DNA from: Gracilaria domingensis
Lineage: Eukaryota > Rhodophyta > Florideophyceae > Gracilariales > Gracilariaceae
Direction: 5' to 3'
NCBI GenBank assembly: GCA_022539475.1
Contig: VCMS01000022.1
Coordinates: 62,001-126,000, forward strand
Length of the DNA stretch: 64,000 bases
Of the stretch, positions 45,184 to 55,100 are shown one piece after another. The notes below the pieces were generated by a model that had not been told where the DNA came from, ran no database searches, and saw only the letters and a program-made list of their open reading frames with translations. How positions within the stretch are numbered: the first letter of the stretch is position 1; every line of letters starts with the position of its first letter. Both the position numbers and the translations under genes were made by a program.

Positions 45184-47061
45184 TTAGAACTCAGAGTTGA
45201 GGCCATTCAGATATGCCTTTGATGTTTTCGAAGTCGTTTCCCCCTTGTACATGATACCTTCTGAATGCAAGTATTTCGTCAAGGCCTTCCTCGAAACGGC
45301 TGTTCCTGAGACGCGAATGCTTCGTAAGATCACTTCGTAAGATACGGATTCTACTTTGAGAATGCGGTCATAGAGGGACTTGTCCTTCCGTATGGCTGCC
45401 GAGATTTCTTCATGGGTTACTATCCTCTTCTTTTTCAATCTAGACCTTCGCCTTTGTTGTACTTCAGAACTGGATGAATCTTCTCCTGAATGGTTTAGAA
45501 ATAATCCCTGTCTCATACTTCTCCCCAACTCTGCTGCTTCGCGCTTTCCCGGACTCTGCTCGTCTGGAGGATCCAAGACATTACTGTTGCTTGTGTCTTG
45601 ATGCACTTTTGCACTTTTCACATGTTCATTGTCACTTTCATTTTCATTAGTGGCAAGCAACAATTTGGTACTACCTAGTCTTGCTCTTTGACTCAAATCT
45701 TCAATACCATCCGATTCACTTCCATAGTCCAAATCTGGGAGTGCAATCCTGTATCCCCTCGGGGGAGATCTGAGAACTTGTTCACGTAAGAAATCGTTGT
45801 CTGAGTCACTGCAGCAATCTAGAACTTGAACAGGATTAGCCTTCAGTTCATCAGTCACCTTCTCTCTTGTCATTAGCCTTCTTTCGTTTTCGTCCTTTTC
45901 TTTTACTGACCCTGATTTTGTACGTTCTTTCGATTCATCAGAAAGCTCAGTCGTCAAGTCAATGGCAGCGAAATCTATTTGATTCTCTCTGGCATTTCTG
46001 TGCACGCATGCTACATTCTCAGGTCTCAGAGACGACACCGGGCTCTTCTTTCGCCTGGGTTCTACTAATCTCGCCATCATATTGCGATATTTGGCTTCAA
46101 TATTTCGCATCTCACCCTCGTGTCGCTTGGTTTCCTTTCTTATTTGGTGAGTTCTCCACTCTTCAACCTTTTTCTCTAGCGAGATCTGTGATTCCTCTAT
46201 GATATCTTTCTCGAAGTCGAAATCACTCTCTGCTGATCGATCAGAAGCATCGTTAATTACTCCAGGATCCACGGGATCCTTCTTTGTGGGTGTAATAAGA
46301 TCAATAGTGACAGGCAAGCTTTCAGGTGCTCTCACGCTTTGAGAAACATGTTCGGGGCTAGCAGAATCTCCGTGCTGGTGAGGAACTTCCTCAGCAGTTC
46401 CAAAAGCGGTTTGTGTAGGCCTATATTCTTCATCGTCATCGCTGTCGAACAAGCAGCTGCGTCTCCGAAGAGAGGCTGCAAGCTTGCTTTCCGAAAACTT
46501 TTGAGTGGGGACTATTGGAGGTTTATCGGGTACTTCAATTGTGCCAGGTTCCTGAAGACGCTCAAGGATCGGAACCGCCTGCAAAGCGTCCGCGATTCGT
46601 CTCCTCGCGGCATCTGGAATACGCAGACTGACAAAATCCTCGTCTTTGAGAATTCGTAAAGTATCCATGTCAATCTCCTCATCTGCAAATCGTTGCGCAT
46701 ATCTTTCAAGGCCAAGAAGAGTGAGCAACTTGGAAACCTTTTTATCACACTGCTTGTGCCGACGTGACGGGATAGGAACGCGAGAAGAGGTTGCGACTGT
46801 GCTCCGTGGCCTCTTTCGCACCGGTTGAGGTTGCCGTCTGCCCGGTTGTCGGACATCAAGACATCGATTGACGTGCTCCTGGCGCGCGGCAAGAGTGAGA
46901 GAGTTGAGATTGCGGTGACATACGGCGCAATCAGGTCCACGTGAATGTTCATCTCTCGAATCTAGGCATTCATTTATGTGTTGTATGCGCTCTCTTGGAG
47001 TGAACAATGTCAAGGGTGTTGTGCAAGATGGGCAGGATTCATGTTGACGGTTGTAAGCCAT
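45184..47061 (-). CDS. SLX4: SLX4-like structure-specific endonuclease scaffold with UBZ4 fingers and SAM domain
   Basis: The 625-residue protein has two N-terminal UBZ4-type zinc fingers: Cys10-Cys13-His28-Cys32 and Cys45-Cys48-His63-Cys67, both C-x2-C-x14-H-x3-C. A SAM domain follows (about 107-165: LLTLLGLERYAQRFADEEI and LRIPDAARRRIADAL). The middle is acidic, Ser-rich and probably disordered. The C-terminus (about 545-615: IRKDKSLYDRILKVESVSY and KALTKYLHSEGI) fits the SLX1-binding domain of SLX4 proteins. SLX4 activates the SLX1 nuclease and scaffolds Holliday-junction and crosslink repair in the nucleus; UBZ4 pairs recruit SLX4/FANCP to ubiquitinated damage sites. A SAM domain is not part of the animal or yeast protein. 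The assignment rests on the two ends; no BTB or SAP domain was seen. The ATG is at 47059-47061. Confidence 0.72.
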   Translation of the reverse strand: MAYNRQHESCPSCTTPLTLFTPRERIQHINECLDSRDEHSRGPDCAVCHRNLNSLTLAARQEHVNRCLDVRQPGRRQPQPVRKRPRSTVATSSRVPIPSRRHKQCDKKVSKLLTLLGLERYAQRFADEEIDMDTLRILKDEDFVSLRIPDAARRRIADALQAVPILERLQEPGTIEVPDKPPIVPTQKFSESKLAASLRRRSCLFDSDDDEEYRPTQTAFGTAEEVPHQHGDSASPEHVSQSVRAPESLPVTIDLITPTKKDPVDPGVINDASDRSAESDFDFEKDIIEESQISLEKKVEEWRTHQIRKETKRHEGEMRNIEAKYRNMMARLVEPRRKKSPVSSLRPENVACVHRNARENQIDFAAIDLTTELSDESKERTKSGSVKEKDENERRLMTREKVTDELKANPVQVLDCCSDSDNDFLREQVLRSPPRGYRIALPDLDYGSESDGIEDLSQRARLGSTKLLLATNENESDNEHVKSAKVHQDTSNSNVLDPPDEQSPGKREAAELGRSMRQGLFLNHSGEDSSSSEVQQRRRSRLKKKRIVTHEEISAAIRKDKSLYDRILKVESVSYEVILRSIRVSGTAVSRKALTKYLHSEGIMYKGETTSKTSKAYLNGLNSEF

Positions 47062-47272
47062 ACTGAAGATTTTTGGGATTGCTCGTACGGAAGCAACTTG
47101 CTCGGTTGGGCAAAATCAAGCTAAAACCCTCCGCTAAAGAAGAAGGTAACAGTTAGGCTTCTGGGTGAGGAACCTCCGAAGTATCTGCTCGTTTTTGTTG
47201 CACAGAAGTGTGTCGCACAGACTCGCGGAAATACGTGTACTGGGTCTTGGTTTTGAACAATGGAATATCAAA

Positions 47273-47318
47273 CCTTTTGTTTCTGATGATTTTTAAAAAA
47301 ATCATTAGAAACAAAAGG
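47273..47318. repeat. 46-nt hairpin with 22-bp arms
   Basis: Left arm 47273-47294 and right arm 47297-47318 pair with one mismatch (a G-U in RNA); the spacer is 2 nt (AA). The arms contain CCTTTTGTTTCT and AGAAACAAAAGG. It is not next to any recognised gene end. Confidence 0.93.
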
Positions 47319-47358
47319 CACGCCCTTGATAAATTTCGCGCAAATCAAAGAATCGCGT

Positions 47359-47377
47359 TACACGGACAGTCCGTGTA
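47359..47377. repeat. 19-bp palindrome TACACGGAC-A-GTCCGTGTA
   Basis: Two 9-bp arms pair perfectly around a single A. It lies 40 bp from the longer hairpin to its left. Confidence 0.9.
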
Positions 47378-47962
47378 CCAAGGGTACAACAGACCAAACC
47401 TCATTAACCACACAGTAGGGATATATCCCGGGCCCTACACAAGGGCGCCACACACGAAATAAAAAAACCTCTCTTGGTAACCCAGGTTAAGAAAACTTTT
47501 GAGCTTTGCGAGTTACTTTTTTTGACCTCTTGTTTAGACTGTTTGAGTCGACACAGGGAATTGCATGCAAATCGGACGGTGACGTTGACAGTTGAGATGA
47601 CTCTCCGTGTGCAGGTTTCTATCAGAATTGCGTGCAAACTCAGAAGGATTTTGTTTCATGTACCATGACATGACACAGCGATATCATTTACCCTGCAACA
47701 CAATCCAAAAACACTGAAAGATTCTCCAGGAACGAGACAAGCAAACAGTTTTCGAACCCTGAACCGGGTGACAGCGTCATGATCACGGTGCACATCAGAT
47801 AGTTCTTGGGAGTGGAGTGTACTTAGGGTACACGTCACAGGCTGCTCCAATTTATTCTTCCTTGCCCCTGTTCATGATTTCACAACCAACTCTCTCGTCT
47901 AGCGTTTCTCTTGCCGCACCCGCTCAAGTATCTACTTAAAGCCAGCACCTCCATCGCTTTTA

Positions 47963-48034
47963 ATGACGGAAGCTGGTTCACGTTCGCTCGAAATCGAAAA
48001 AGAAGCCATCACATGTCTTGTATCTGACGGCTAA
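47963..48034 (+). other. Possible upstream ORF, 23 codons
   Basis: An ATG at 47963-47965 opens a frame encoding MTEAGSRSLEIEKEAITCL and four more residues before a TAA. It ends 28 bp before the ATG of the coiled-coil gene and is in a different frame. It could be a regulatory uORF if the transcript starts upstream of it; this is unknown. Confidence 0.3.
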
Positions 48035-48062
48035 CGTAAATCACCAAGTAAGTGTACCATCC

Positions 48063-48839
48063 ATGTCTGAGAGTTTGGAAGAGGCTATCACGCCAAACCC
48101 TGACGGCCTAACGGCGGACCAAAAGGAGTTCAAGGAGGCTAGGAAACGTCTTGTGAAAGCTTATTCTAGGAAAGCGCATTGGGAGAATCGAATTCTTCGT
48201 AGTCGTCGTGAAGTTGAGGTCGTTCTCAATAGGATCAATGGCCATCTTTCATCTGATCAACAGGTTGACTATGAAAAATTTCTGCCTCCTGAGGCGCAGC
48301 TCACTTCTCCGCGTCGAATCACAGGCAGCGAAAGTATCAGGCTCATTTCAGATTTGCAAGCAAGTCTGGATGCCGCCAAAGTGCGTATAAATGCGCTGTT
48401 GGATGAGAATCACAAACTGAGGTCGAGGCTGAGTGAGCGTGGGCGCGATTCAAACAGTCAAGTATCAAGGCTGGATTTGATCATCGGAGACCTCTTTCAG
48501 CTCAAAGAGAAAGAACGCGAACTGGCCAAGCTGGACGAGGACGCGTTGCTTGACACGTCGACTGGATACTGGGCTGATGATGAGGAGGTCGGAGATGAAC
48601 AGGAGGCAGTGGAGGCTGACGGGGATGGCGAGGCTGGCGAGGCTTCACCAGATGGCGACATGGAAATGGCAGAAGCCGGCAACGACCTGGAAGAGGCACA
48701 AAGTGCGGACGCGAGGTCGACAGAGCAGGACAAGGAACAGTTCTCCGATGGACATAGTGAAAGCACGATCACTCCGCCTCCTTCTCTCAGTTTGCAAGCC
48801 GCAGCTGATGCTGAGACCATGGAAAACTGCTCGCAGTAG
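48063..48839 (+). CDS. Hypothetical acidic coiled-coil protein
   Basis: The 258-residue protein starts MSESLEEAITPNPDG. I do not recognise the family. Residues 20-65 are basic and helical (KEFKEARKRLVKAYSRK), about 95-165 form a likely coiled coil (RLISDLQASLDAAKVRINALL and DLFQLKEKERELAKL), and the last 90 residues are Asp/Glu-rich. The composition suggests a nuclear or scaffold protein, but no motif fixes a role. The longest frame begins at TTG; the ATG at 48063 is used. A GTAAGT at 48049-48054, just upstream, could be a splice donor, so a 5' exon cannot be excluded. It is divergent from the SLX4-like gene. Confidence 0.65.
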   Translation: MSESLEEAITPNPDGLTADQKEFKEARKRLVKAYSRKAHWENRILRSRREVEVVLNRINGHLSSDQQVDYEKFLPPEAQLTSPRRITGSESIRLISDLQASLDAAKVRINALLDENHKLRSRLSERGRDSNSQVSRLDLIIGDLFQLKEKERELAKLDEDALLDTSTGYWADDEEVGDEQEAVEADGDGEAGEASPDGDMEMAEAGNDLEEAQSADARSTEQDKEQFSDGHSESTITPPPSLSLQAAADAETMENCSQ

Positions 48840-50838
48840 AAGTGGTGAGTGCATCACAAGACTTGAGTATCGCATGAAACCACTTGGACAACATCGAAGG
48901 TACAGTAGCCGCATGGTGTCGTTTGGAGTGGTATCTATTTTGCGATGTTATATATGTTATTTGCATAAAAGTTTGCACATGTTCGATCACTAACAGAGAA
49001 ACGTTGCAAGCAGCTGTTTCTCTTGTGCTCTTTTGTATCTTTCTGCGCCTGTGGCACAGAAGCTGGTACGAAGGTTGTATGATACTGTATCGCTGAGACT
49101 TGTGCTCGGGCAGAAAAGTTGCGGCATTCGAGAGTGGCGGGAGAAAATGTACCTTTGCCGGACAACAAGGCATTCACATCTGAAGGGAGATAGAGCGAAT
49201 CTCAGACCCGAAATACCTTCGGCAGTTGGGGAGTTGGAGAGTGCAAGCGCGGAGAACGAGTAAAAGCGTGCATACTGCGAGCACCTGAGATCGCGCATGT
49301 ATAAATGATAAATACGTGTAGCGACCAAGAGATTGATTGACGTGTGGCTGAGGCACGACGATGCACAAGCTTTAATTAAAAGTGCTTTATAACCTTTACA
49401 CACGGGAGCCTCGCGCGTTCCAAAGTGTGGAAGGCAATGGTTCCAGCTTGCTGTGATACGCAAGATATGCCAGACTACGGCAAGATACGGTATTATTCAT
49501 TTGTCCTTCAAATACAGATGCGGATTGCAATTTGCAACGAGTGATTGGAAAGAGTGCGCACAAAACGGAAAGGCTCGGCGGCTCAACGGCATTGTTCGCA
49601 ACAAGTGGCGTGAGCTCCTGGTTTGTAATGTTAGTTTGTAAGGTTGGAGCAAGTTGGTTCATGATACCCCTTTTCTAATTTTGTTGTTGTTCTTCCTCGT
49701 GGCGAAACACAACAGCCATGACAGCCATTGGCTGTATTCCGCGCGCGCTCAACGTGCGCTGACAATTAAAGAGCCGACGGCGTCGCGAGACGCGCGCGGC
49801 GCGACAGCGCGCCGGCGGAGCTCAGGCGGCAAGCGGTAAGTCCGCAGCGCACGGCGCGCGCGCGCGCGCAACAAACAGCCACTGCGACTTGTCAGCAGTC
49901 AGCCGCGCTGTCAGGCGGCAGCACGGCCGGGGAGGTTGCGCATGCTAACGCGGCGCGCATGGCCGGCGGCGCGTATGACGGCGGCGCAGCCTTGCCCTTG
50001 ACGTCATCGGCGCGCCCCCGCGGCGCGCAACAGCACACGGCGGCTTGACGGCAGCGCGCATGCTTCAAAGCATGAATATCTTAACAACTCATCGCCATCG
50101 CGCCGCGCCGCCGTCCCACTTGCGCGCCCCGCGGCGCGCGCCGCCGGAAGCGGCGCGCAACACGCAAGCAGGCGGCTGCGTCGAATCTCACGACGGCGAG
50201 ATCCGCCGCCCAATGGCGAATGGCGAATGGCGCGCGTCGCGCGCCGCGCGCCGCGCGCCGCTCGCGCGTGCATGGCGCCATCAGACGCCGCCGCTTCGCG
50301 CGCGCGCGCGCGCCGCCGTCAAACAAGGCGCCCCGCGCACAGCATGTCGCGCACAAATATTTGTTCAACCGACGCGCCGTTTCGCGCGCGCTGTAAGCGC
50401 GGCGTCTCGCCAATGTGGCTGGCGCGTGGCGCGGCGAGATGGCGGCGCGCCGCTTCTCGTGCGGAGGCGCTTCGGCAGATCTTCGGCAGATCAGGCGGCG
50501 CGCGCCGTCGCGCGCGTACTGACCTGCCATGCCGCGGGCGCATCTCCCTTTTTCGCACCTCCTCCACCTCACACGCGCGCCGCCGCCCCATTCGCCGCCT
50601 TCTGTATTGCGCTTGTCGATTCGCGTCACGAGAAGGCGTTTAAAGTGCAGTGCACTTCCATTCCGCCGTGTCGCTCCGAATTGCCCCCCTCCCCCCCCAT
50701 TGCCCTCCGTGCCCTCCCGTCCCCCCCCCGTCCCACCACCCCCACTTTCCCACAAACCCCCACCCCGCCACGTGCCCACCACCCCTCCGTCTCGCCGCCA
50801 CCTCGCGCCACGCGCCGCGTCGCGCCCCATGCGCGCCC
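48840..50838. promoter_or_regulatory. Upstream region of the CCT-motif gene with large CG island
   Basis: The 2-kb region starts with ordinary sequence (3' UTR of the coiled-coil gene) and from about 49,740 becomes an extreme CG-alternating island to about 50,640. It includes pure CG/GC runs at about 49,854-49,869 and 50,297-50,313, a TGACGTCA bZIP-type site at 49999-50006 and a CCAAT box beside three copies of AATGGCG (50212-50232). From 50,650 to 50,835 the plus strand is C-rich with long C runs. Long open frames here on both strands reflect composition, not genes. Confidence 0.6.
50212..50232 (+). repeat. Three tandem copies of AATGGCG
   Basis: Perfect 7-bp units lie at 50212, 50219 and 50226, overlapping a CCAAT box. 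They are inside the CG island upstream of the CCT-motif gene. Confidence 0.9.
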
Positions 50839-51822
50839 ATGCTCTCCAGCCACGCCTACCACAACATGGACCGTCTCACCATGCGCAGCAACCGCGAAAA
50901 TGAGCGTCGCCTTCTCGAGGAGCTTGAGCGCATCTCCTCCGACAAGCACCGCCCCCCCGTTCTCGCCCACTCCGTCTTCACCCCCGAGTCCTTCACCTTC
51001 GACTGCTCTCCGATCATGTCCTCGCTCACCTTGGACCCCTCTCACCACGACCTACGTCTCGACTTCGATCAGCCGCAATCCCCGCCGTCCTACCCAGACT
51101 TTGATGCCGAGGAGCAACCTTCCGTACAAGTCGATCATTCCGGTAAACTCTCCCATTTCCCTACATCCGCATGGCTGGCCTCCACAATCTCCTCTTTGCC
51201 TCTTTCAGCTACTGTGTCCTCCACCTCCTCCACCCATGATCGCACTCCAGCTCCGCTCAATGCTTGTGTCGCCGCCGCCGCTGCCACTGCCGCCATGATC
51301 GTCGTACCCGACAACAGTAATTGCAAGAGACCGAGGTCTCCAAGCCCTCTGTCGTTAGATGCCGACCAATCGCCACGCAGCCACTCCGACAACAGCGAGC
51401 ATTCTCATTCGGGGCTCACCGATGATCCTACCAGTCCCAGAACCATTCAACACTTTGGCAACGTCCAAAGTTCACCCATCTTCAAAACGTCTTGTCACAC
51501 TGACCAACCACATGATGCAACATCGAAAGCCGCCGTCAAGTCTTCCAATGACAATCGCACAAATTCGGTAAAAACTTGTTCTTCGGACACCAAGAAGCCC
51601 TCTCTTTCGTTCTCTACAGCGCCTACCACAGATGCTGAGCTGTCTCGCAAGAGGCGAGCCGAAGCCATGGAACGTTTTCGGCGCAAGAAGGCTGTCAGAT
51701 GCTACGCACGCCGTGTGCGGTACCAAGTTCGGAAGCGCATAGCCACTACGAGGCCTAGGGTCAACGGACGCTTTGCCAGACGAATCGATGCCATCAATCA
51801 CGCCGCCAAGCACGCAAAGTAG
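50839..51822 (+). CDS. CCT-motif (CONSTANS/CO-like/TOC1) protein
   Basis: The 327-residue protein ends in a CCT motif (about residues 268-320): RKRRAEAMERFRRKKAVRCY, RRVRYQVRKRIATTRPRVNGRF and ARRID, split here for length. In land plants this motif is a nuclear-localisation and DNA/NF-Y-binding module of CONSTANS, TOC1/PRR and related regulators of flowering, light and clock. No B-box or pseudo-receiver domain is present; the remainder is Ser/Pro/Asp-rich and probably disordered, with an Ala run near residue 150. It is therefore a CCT-motif-family type regulator, role unknown. The longest frame starts at GTG inside the C-rich leader; the ATG at 50839 (MLSSHAYHNMDRL) is chosen. It is intronless and convergent with the RecQ gene. 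Confidence 0.88.
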   Translation: MLSSHAYHNMDRLTMRSNRENERRLLEELERISSDKHRPPVLAHSVFTPESFTFDCSPIMSSLTLDPSHHDLRLDFDQPQSPPSYPDFDAEEQPSVQVDHSGKLSHFPTSAWLASTISSLPLSATVSSTSSTHDRTPAPLNACVAAAAATAAMIVVPDNSNCKRPRSPSPLSLDADQSPRSHSDNSEHSHSGLTDDPTSPRTIQHFGNVQSSPIFKTSCHTDQPHDATSKAAVKSSNDNRTNSVKTCSSDTKKPSLSFSTAPTTDAELSRKRRAEAMERFRRKKAVRCYARRVRYQVRKRIATTRPRVNGRFARRIDAINHAAKHAK

Positions 51823-52117
51823 CCCGCCGCCTTGGAATGCAACCCTTTATGCAAGTTATGTTCTCCTTAATCCATTCACTGTACATTTGATGTGACGCTC
51901 TCAGTTCCGTACCTTGCAGAGATGCCTCCGCCACCACAAAACCTCCACCGCCTCAAACAGTTTTTTTCATTCTACAGCCTTTTTTTGTTTGCTCAGTAGT
52001 GTTTTTCTTCAAATACCGCCTTGTGGCCGGGAGCTTGCTTTTTTTTATATGTTATATTATAGATACTGTCTAGCAACAGGGTAATACACATATAAATGTA
52101 TGTTCTGAAAATCACTC
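51823..52117. other. Convergent 3' region between CCT-motif gene and RecQ gene
   Basis: A 295-bp T-rich spacer with several T runs between converging genes. Nothing else recognised. Confidence 0.45.
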
Positions 52118-55100
52118 TCACACAAGAGGATTTCTCTTGCGTTTCGTGCGTGCTGGCGGTGGCCTCACCGCCCTCGCACGCGAGACAGACGTCGGCGCTG
52201 GTCTTACGGCCTTTGGTCGGGGTATGGGTGCGGCCGGTTTCCCTGGCCGCTCTTCCCTATGGTTGTTAGTTTCGTTAATGTCATCCAGAATGATTACAGT
52301 GTCGCATGGCGACGATTTAAACCTCTTCAGCGTTTGAGTTTCAGGTGTTTTCTCAGAGTCGCTACGTCTCTCCACAAAGTCGCCTCTGGTAACTACTGCG
52401 TCGGAGTTTTGCTTGAAATAGGGCGATACAACGCCTGCTCTTGACCCATTCGCCTCAGGTGGGGCGACTTGCCTGTCGATGTTGGTATCGATGTCAATGA
52501 AGTCTGCATCTGCCACCATCATGTCGTCATTGATCTCGTCATCGGGAAGTTCCATGGCTGATCTCGAATCGTCGCGAATTTTGTATTGATTTGATTTCTT
52601 CGCCACGATGTCCTTGCTATTTGGCTTACCGCGAGACTGGAGCGTAATTCGCGTCTCACCAGTCTTGAGTTTCCTCAGAGGGTCTGTTCTTCGGCTTAGA
52701 ATCAACTGGGACTGAACTCCCCCATACGCGTTGATCTCACAGCAAACGGTAACGATTTCCAAAGTGCAAAGCTCTTCAATTATGCGATAGATGTCATTAT
52801 CCTTCAAAGAGCCCTTTCCACCCCCAAACAGTTCGTGATGTAGATGGTCAGTATTCTTGATTCGAGACTTCCTGCCCATGTAGAACTCTACAATGTACGC
52901 AGCTGATTGGCCTGAGGTACGCCCGATACCTTTCTGACACAGTCTTATGATGTCTGTGATTGACAGAGCATGGTCCGAAACGTCGACGGTGTATAACAAG
53001 CCCTTCGTATTCTTGCAATTGTCACACTTAGGATTGCAATTAACCGCATCGAAACGTTCGTCAAAATGCGCTAGGAGTTGTGTCCTTCTACATGTTATAT
53101 CGTTCAGGCAGTATGCAGTCATCTTTGCCAAGCCCTGAGTGTGTCTCAAAACTTGCCCTTCGTTCATTTCCATTCCGGTTGTTCGACTCGATTGTACCAT
53201 TCTTCTTTTTCTTCCGCGGCCTCGACCTTGTCTACTGAATGGATTTCCTCCTGGTGCATCCTGCAAGATCATGTTGAGAACTTTAATTCTGTCCGCCATA
53301 CTGAAATACAGAATGCATCGGCTCAATTGCCCATCCCTGCCTGCCCTACCGCTTTCTTGGTAGTATCCTTCGATTGTCTTGGGTAATGAATGATGGTACA
53401 CGAAGCGAACGTTTGCCTTGTCTATGCCCATTCCAAAAGCAAGGGTACTGCAAATAATTTGAGCTCTACCATCTGACCAAGCTGTTTGGTTTCCCCGGCG
53501 AACATTGTCAGGCAAACCACCATGATATGGCAAGGCACTGAGACCATATTTCTTCAAGAGAGTGTCTGCCACATTTACACAATCCCTCTGACTGAAGCAA
53601 TAGACAATACCAGCTTCCCCTTGGTGAATCGTTTTGATTTCTTTTGCTATCTCATCGACAACGGATTTCTTCTTTTTCCGTACTTCGTACACCAAATTTC
53701 TTCGGTTGAAGCTCTGCTTGAACATTATACAATCTCTGCTTATCCTGAGCTGAACCTTGACGTCCTCGCGAACCTCTGGAGTAGCCGTGGCCGTCAAGGC
53801 CATTAACGGAACTTGAGGGAATCGTTCCTTGAAAACAGCGAGCTCTTTGTAGTCAGGGCGAAAATCGTGCCCCCACTGAGAAACGCAATGAGCTTCGTCG
53901 ATTACAAATCGCTGCAGCAGATTCTTGGACACCAGTCCTGACATTATATCGAAGAACGCTGGGCTCCTGGTTATCTTCTCAGGCGTGACATAAATGAGCT
54001 TAGTCATAGGGCTCGAGTTCCTCAAATCTCGCATCAGTTCAGTTCGCGTGCGCTGCGGAGTAGCCGATGTTAGAGCCCCACACGGAATTTGCTTCGACCA
54101 AAGATGATCTACCTGATCTTGAATCAGAGACACAAGAGGAGAAATAACGACAGTGACACCAGGACACATTATAGCCGGAAGTTGGTAGCAAAGTGACTTC
54201 CCACCTCCTGTGGGCATGAGGACGAAGACATCTTTACCAGAGAGTGCTGCATTCATGGCTTCCCTCTGGTTGGGCCGAAAGCCCGGATTTCCGAAGACAG
54301 AGCGATTCTCCATTGCCAATTGGAGAGACCATGGAAACTTACGGCCACCTTCATCACGCCACTCGAAAGCTGCTTTGTCGTTGGGACCGAACACGGGCAT
54401 TTGAGAGCCTTGCAGAGCCCCTAAAGTTCCCTCCTTGGGCGCCTTCGTCGGAGTAAATGCCATGACGTGTTCAACTTGCTGCTCTTCCTCTTCAGGAAGA
54501 CGCCCCTCATCATGATGACTATAGTCTTCTGGGCGAGAGCGTAAAGCCTGCAGGTCCACAGGAGTATCCAATTGACGATTGCTCTGGAAATCGCTTTCGA
54601 AACCATCAGAACGATAACGGGCTTCGTCAACATTGTAGTCACGATGATTTTGAGAATCATGAGCTCCGTCGTCAGGCCGTCCTATGGTGGGGGGGTAGTA
54701 GTTGTTGGTGATATTGATATTGCTTGGTGGTGGTGGTGCACATTGTTGAAGGGATTGTTGCTGAGGCACTGAAACTGGACGAGAAGAAAAACAGCTCGAA
54801 TTGTCGAACGGAACAGGGTTGATGTTCTGTTGCGGAGAAATACGAGAAATTGTCGGATTGTTAGGAGTGACCGGTGAGTAATGATGAGAAGAGAGAATTG
54901 TCGGTCCCTTTGTTCCAAAAGACCCGCTCGGTTTCGTGTGAGTTCCAGCTTGTAAATTGCGCAAGCGCTCGTTGAGTTCGTCAAGAAGTTTTGAATTCTC
55001 TTGCTTCCTTTCTTCGTGTCTCAGGATGGAAGATTCGTCCTCTTCCATGGCTAACACACATGATATATGATACAAACTTTCGTGTAGTGATTTTATGCGA

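Larger units (their letters stand above)
47062..48062. promoter_or_regulatory. Divergent SLX4-like/coiled-coil gene intergenic region
   Basis: This 1-kb region contains a long hairpin (47273-47318), a TACACGGAC-A-GTCCGTGTA palindrome (47359-47377) and, near the plus-strand gene, a short upstream ORF at 47963-48034 of 23 codons. No larger gene is recognised. Confidence 0.5.

Noticed and set aside
47740..47800. Possible minus-strand tRNA around GGTTCAGGGTTCGAA
   Set aside because: The T-arm stem does not pair and no acceptor or anticodon stem can be drawn.
48018..48062. TTG-initiated extension of the coiled-coil gene
   Set aside because: Eukaryotic initiation favours the ATG at 48063 and the extra 15 residues show no pattern.
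50045..51298. 417-codon plus-strand open frame across the CG island into the CCT-motif gene
   Set aside because: Its composition follows the island and C-rich tract, and it overlaps the supported CCT-motif frame in another phase.
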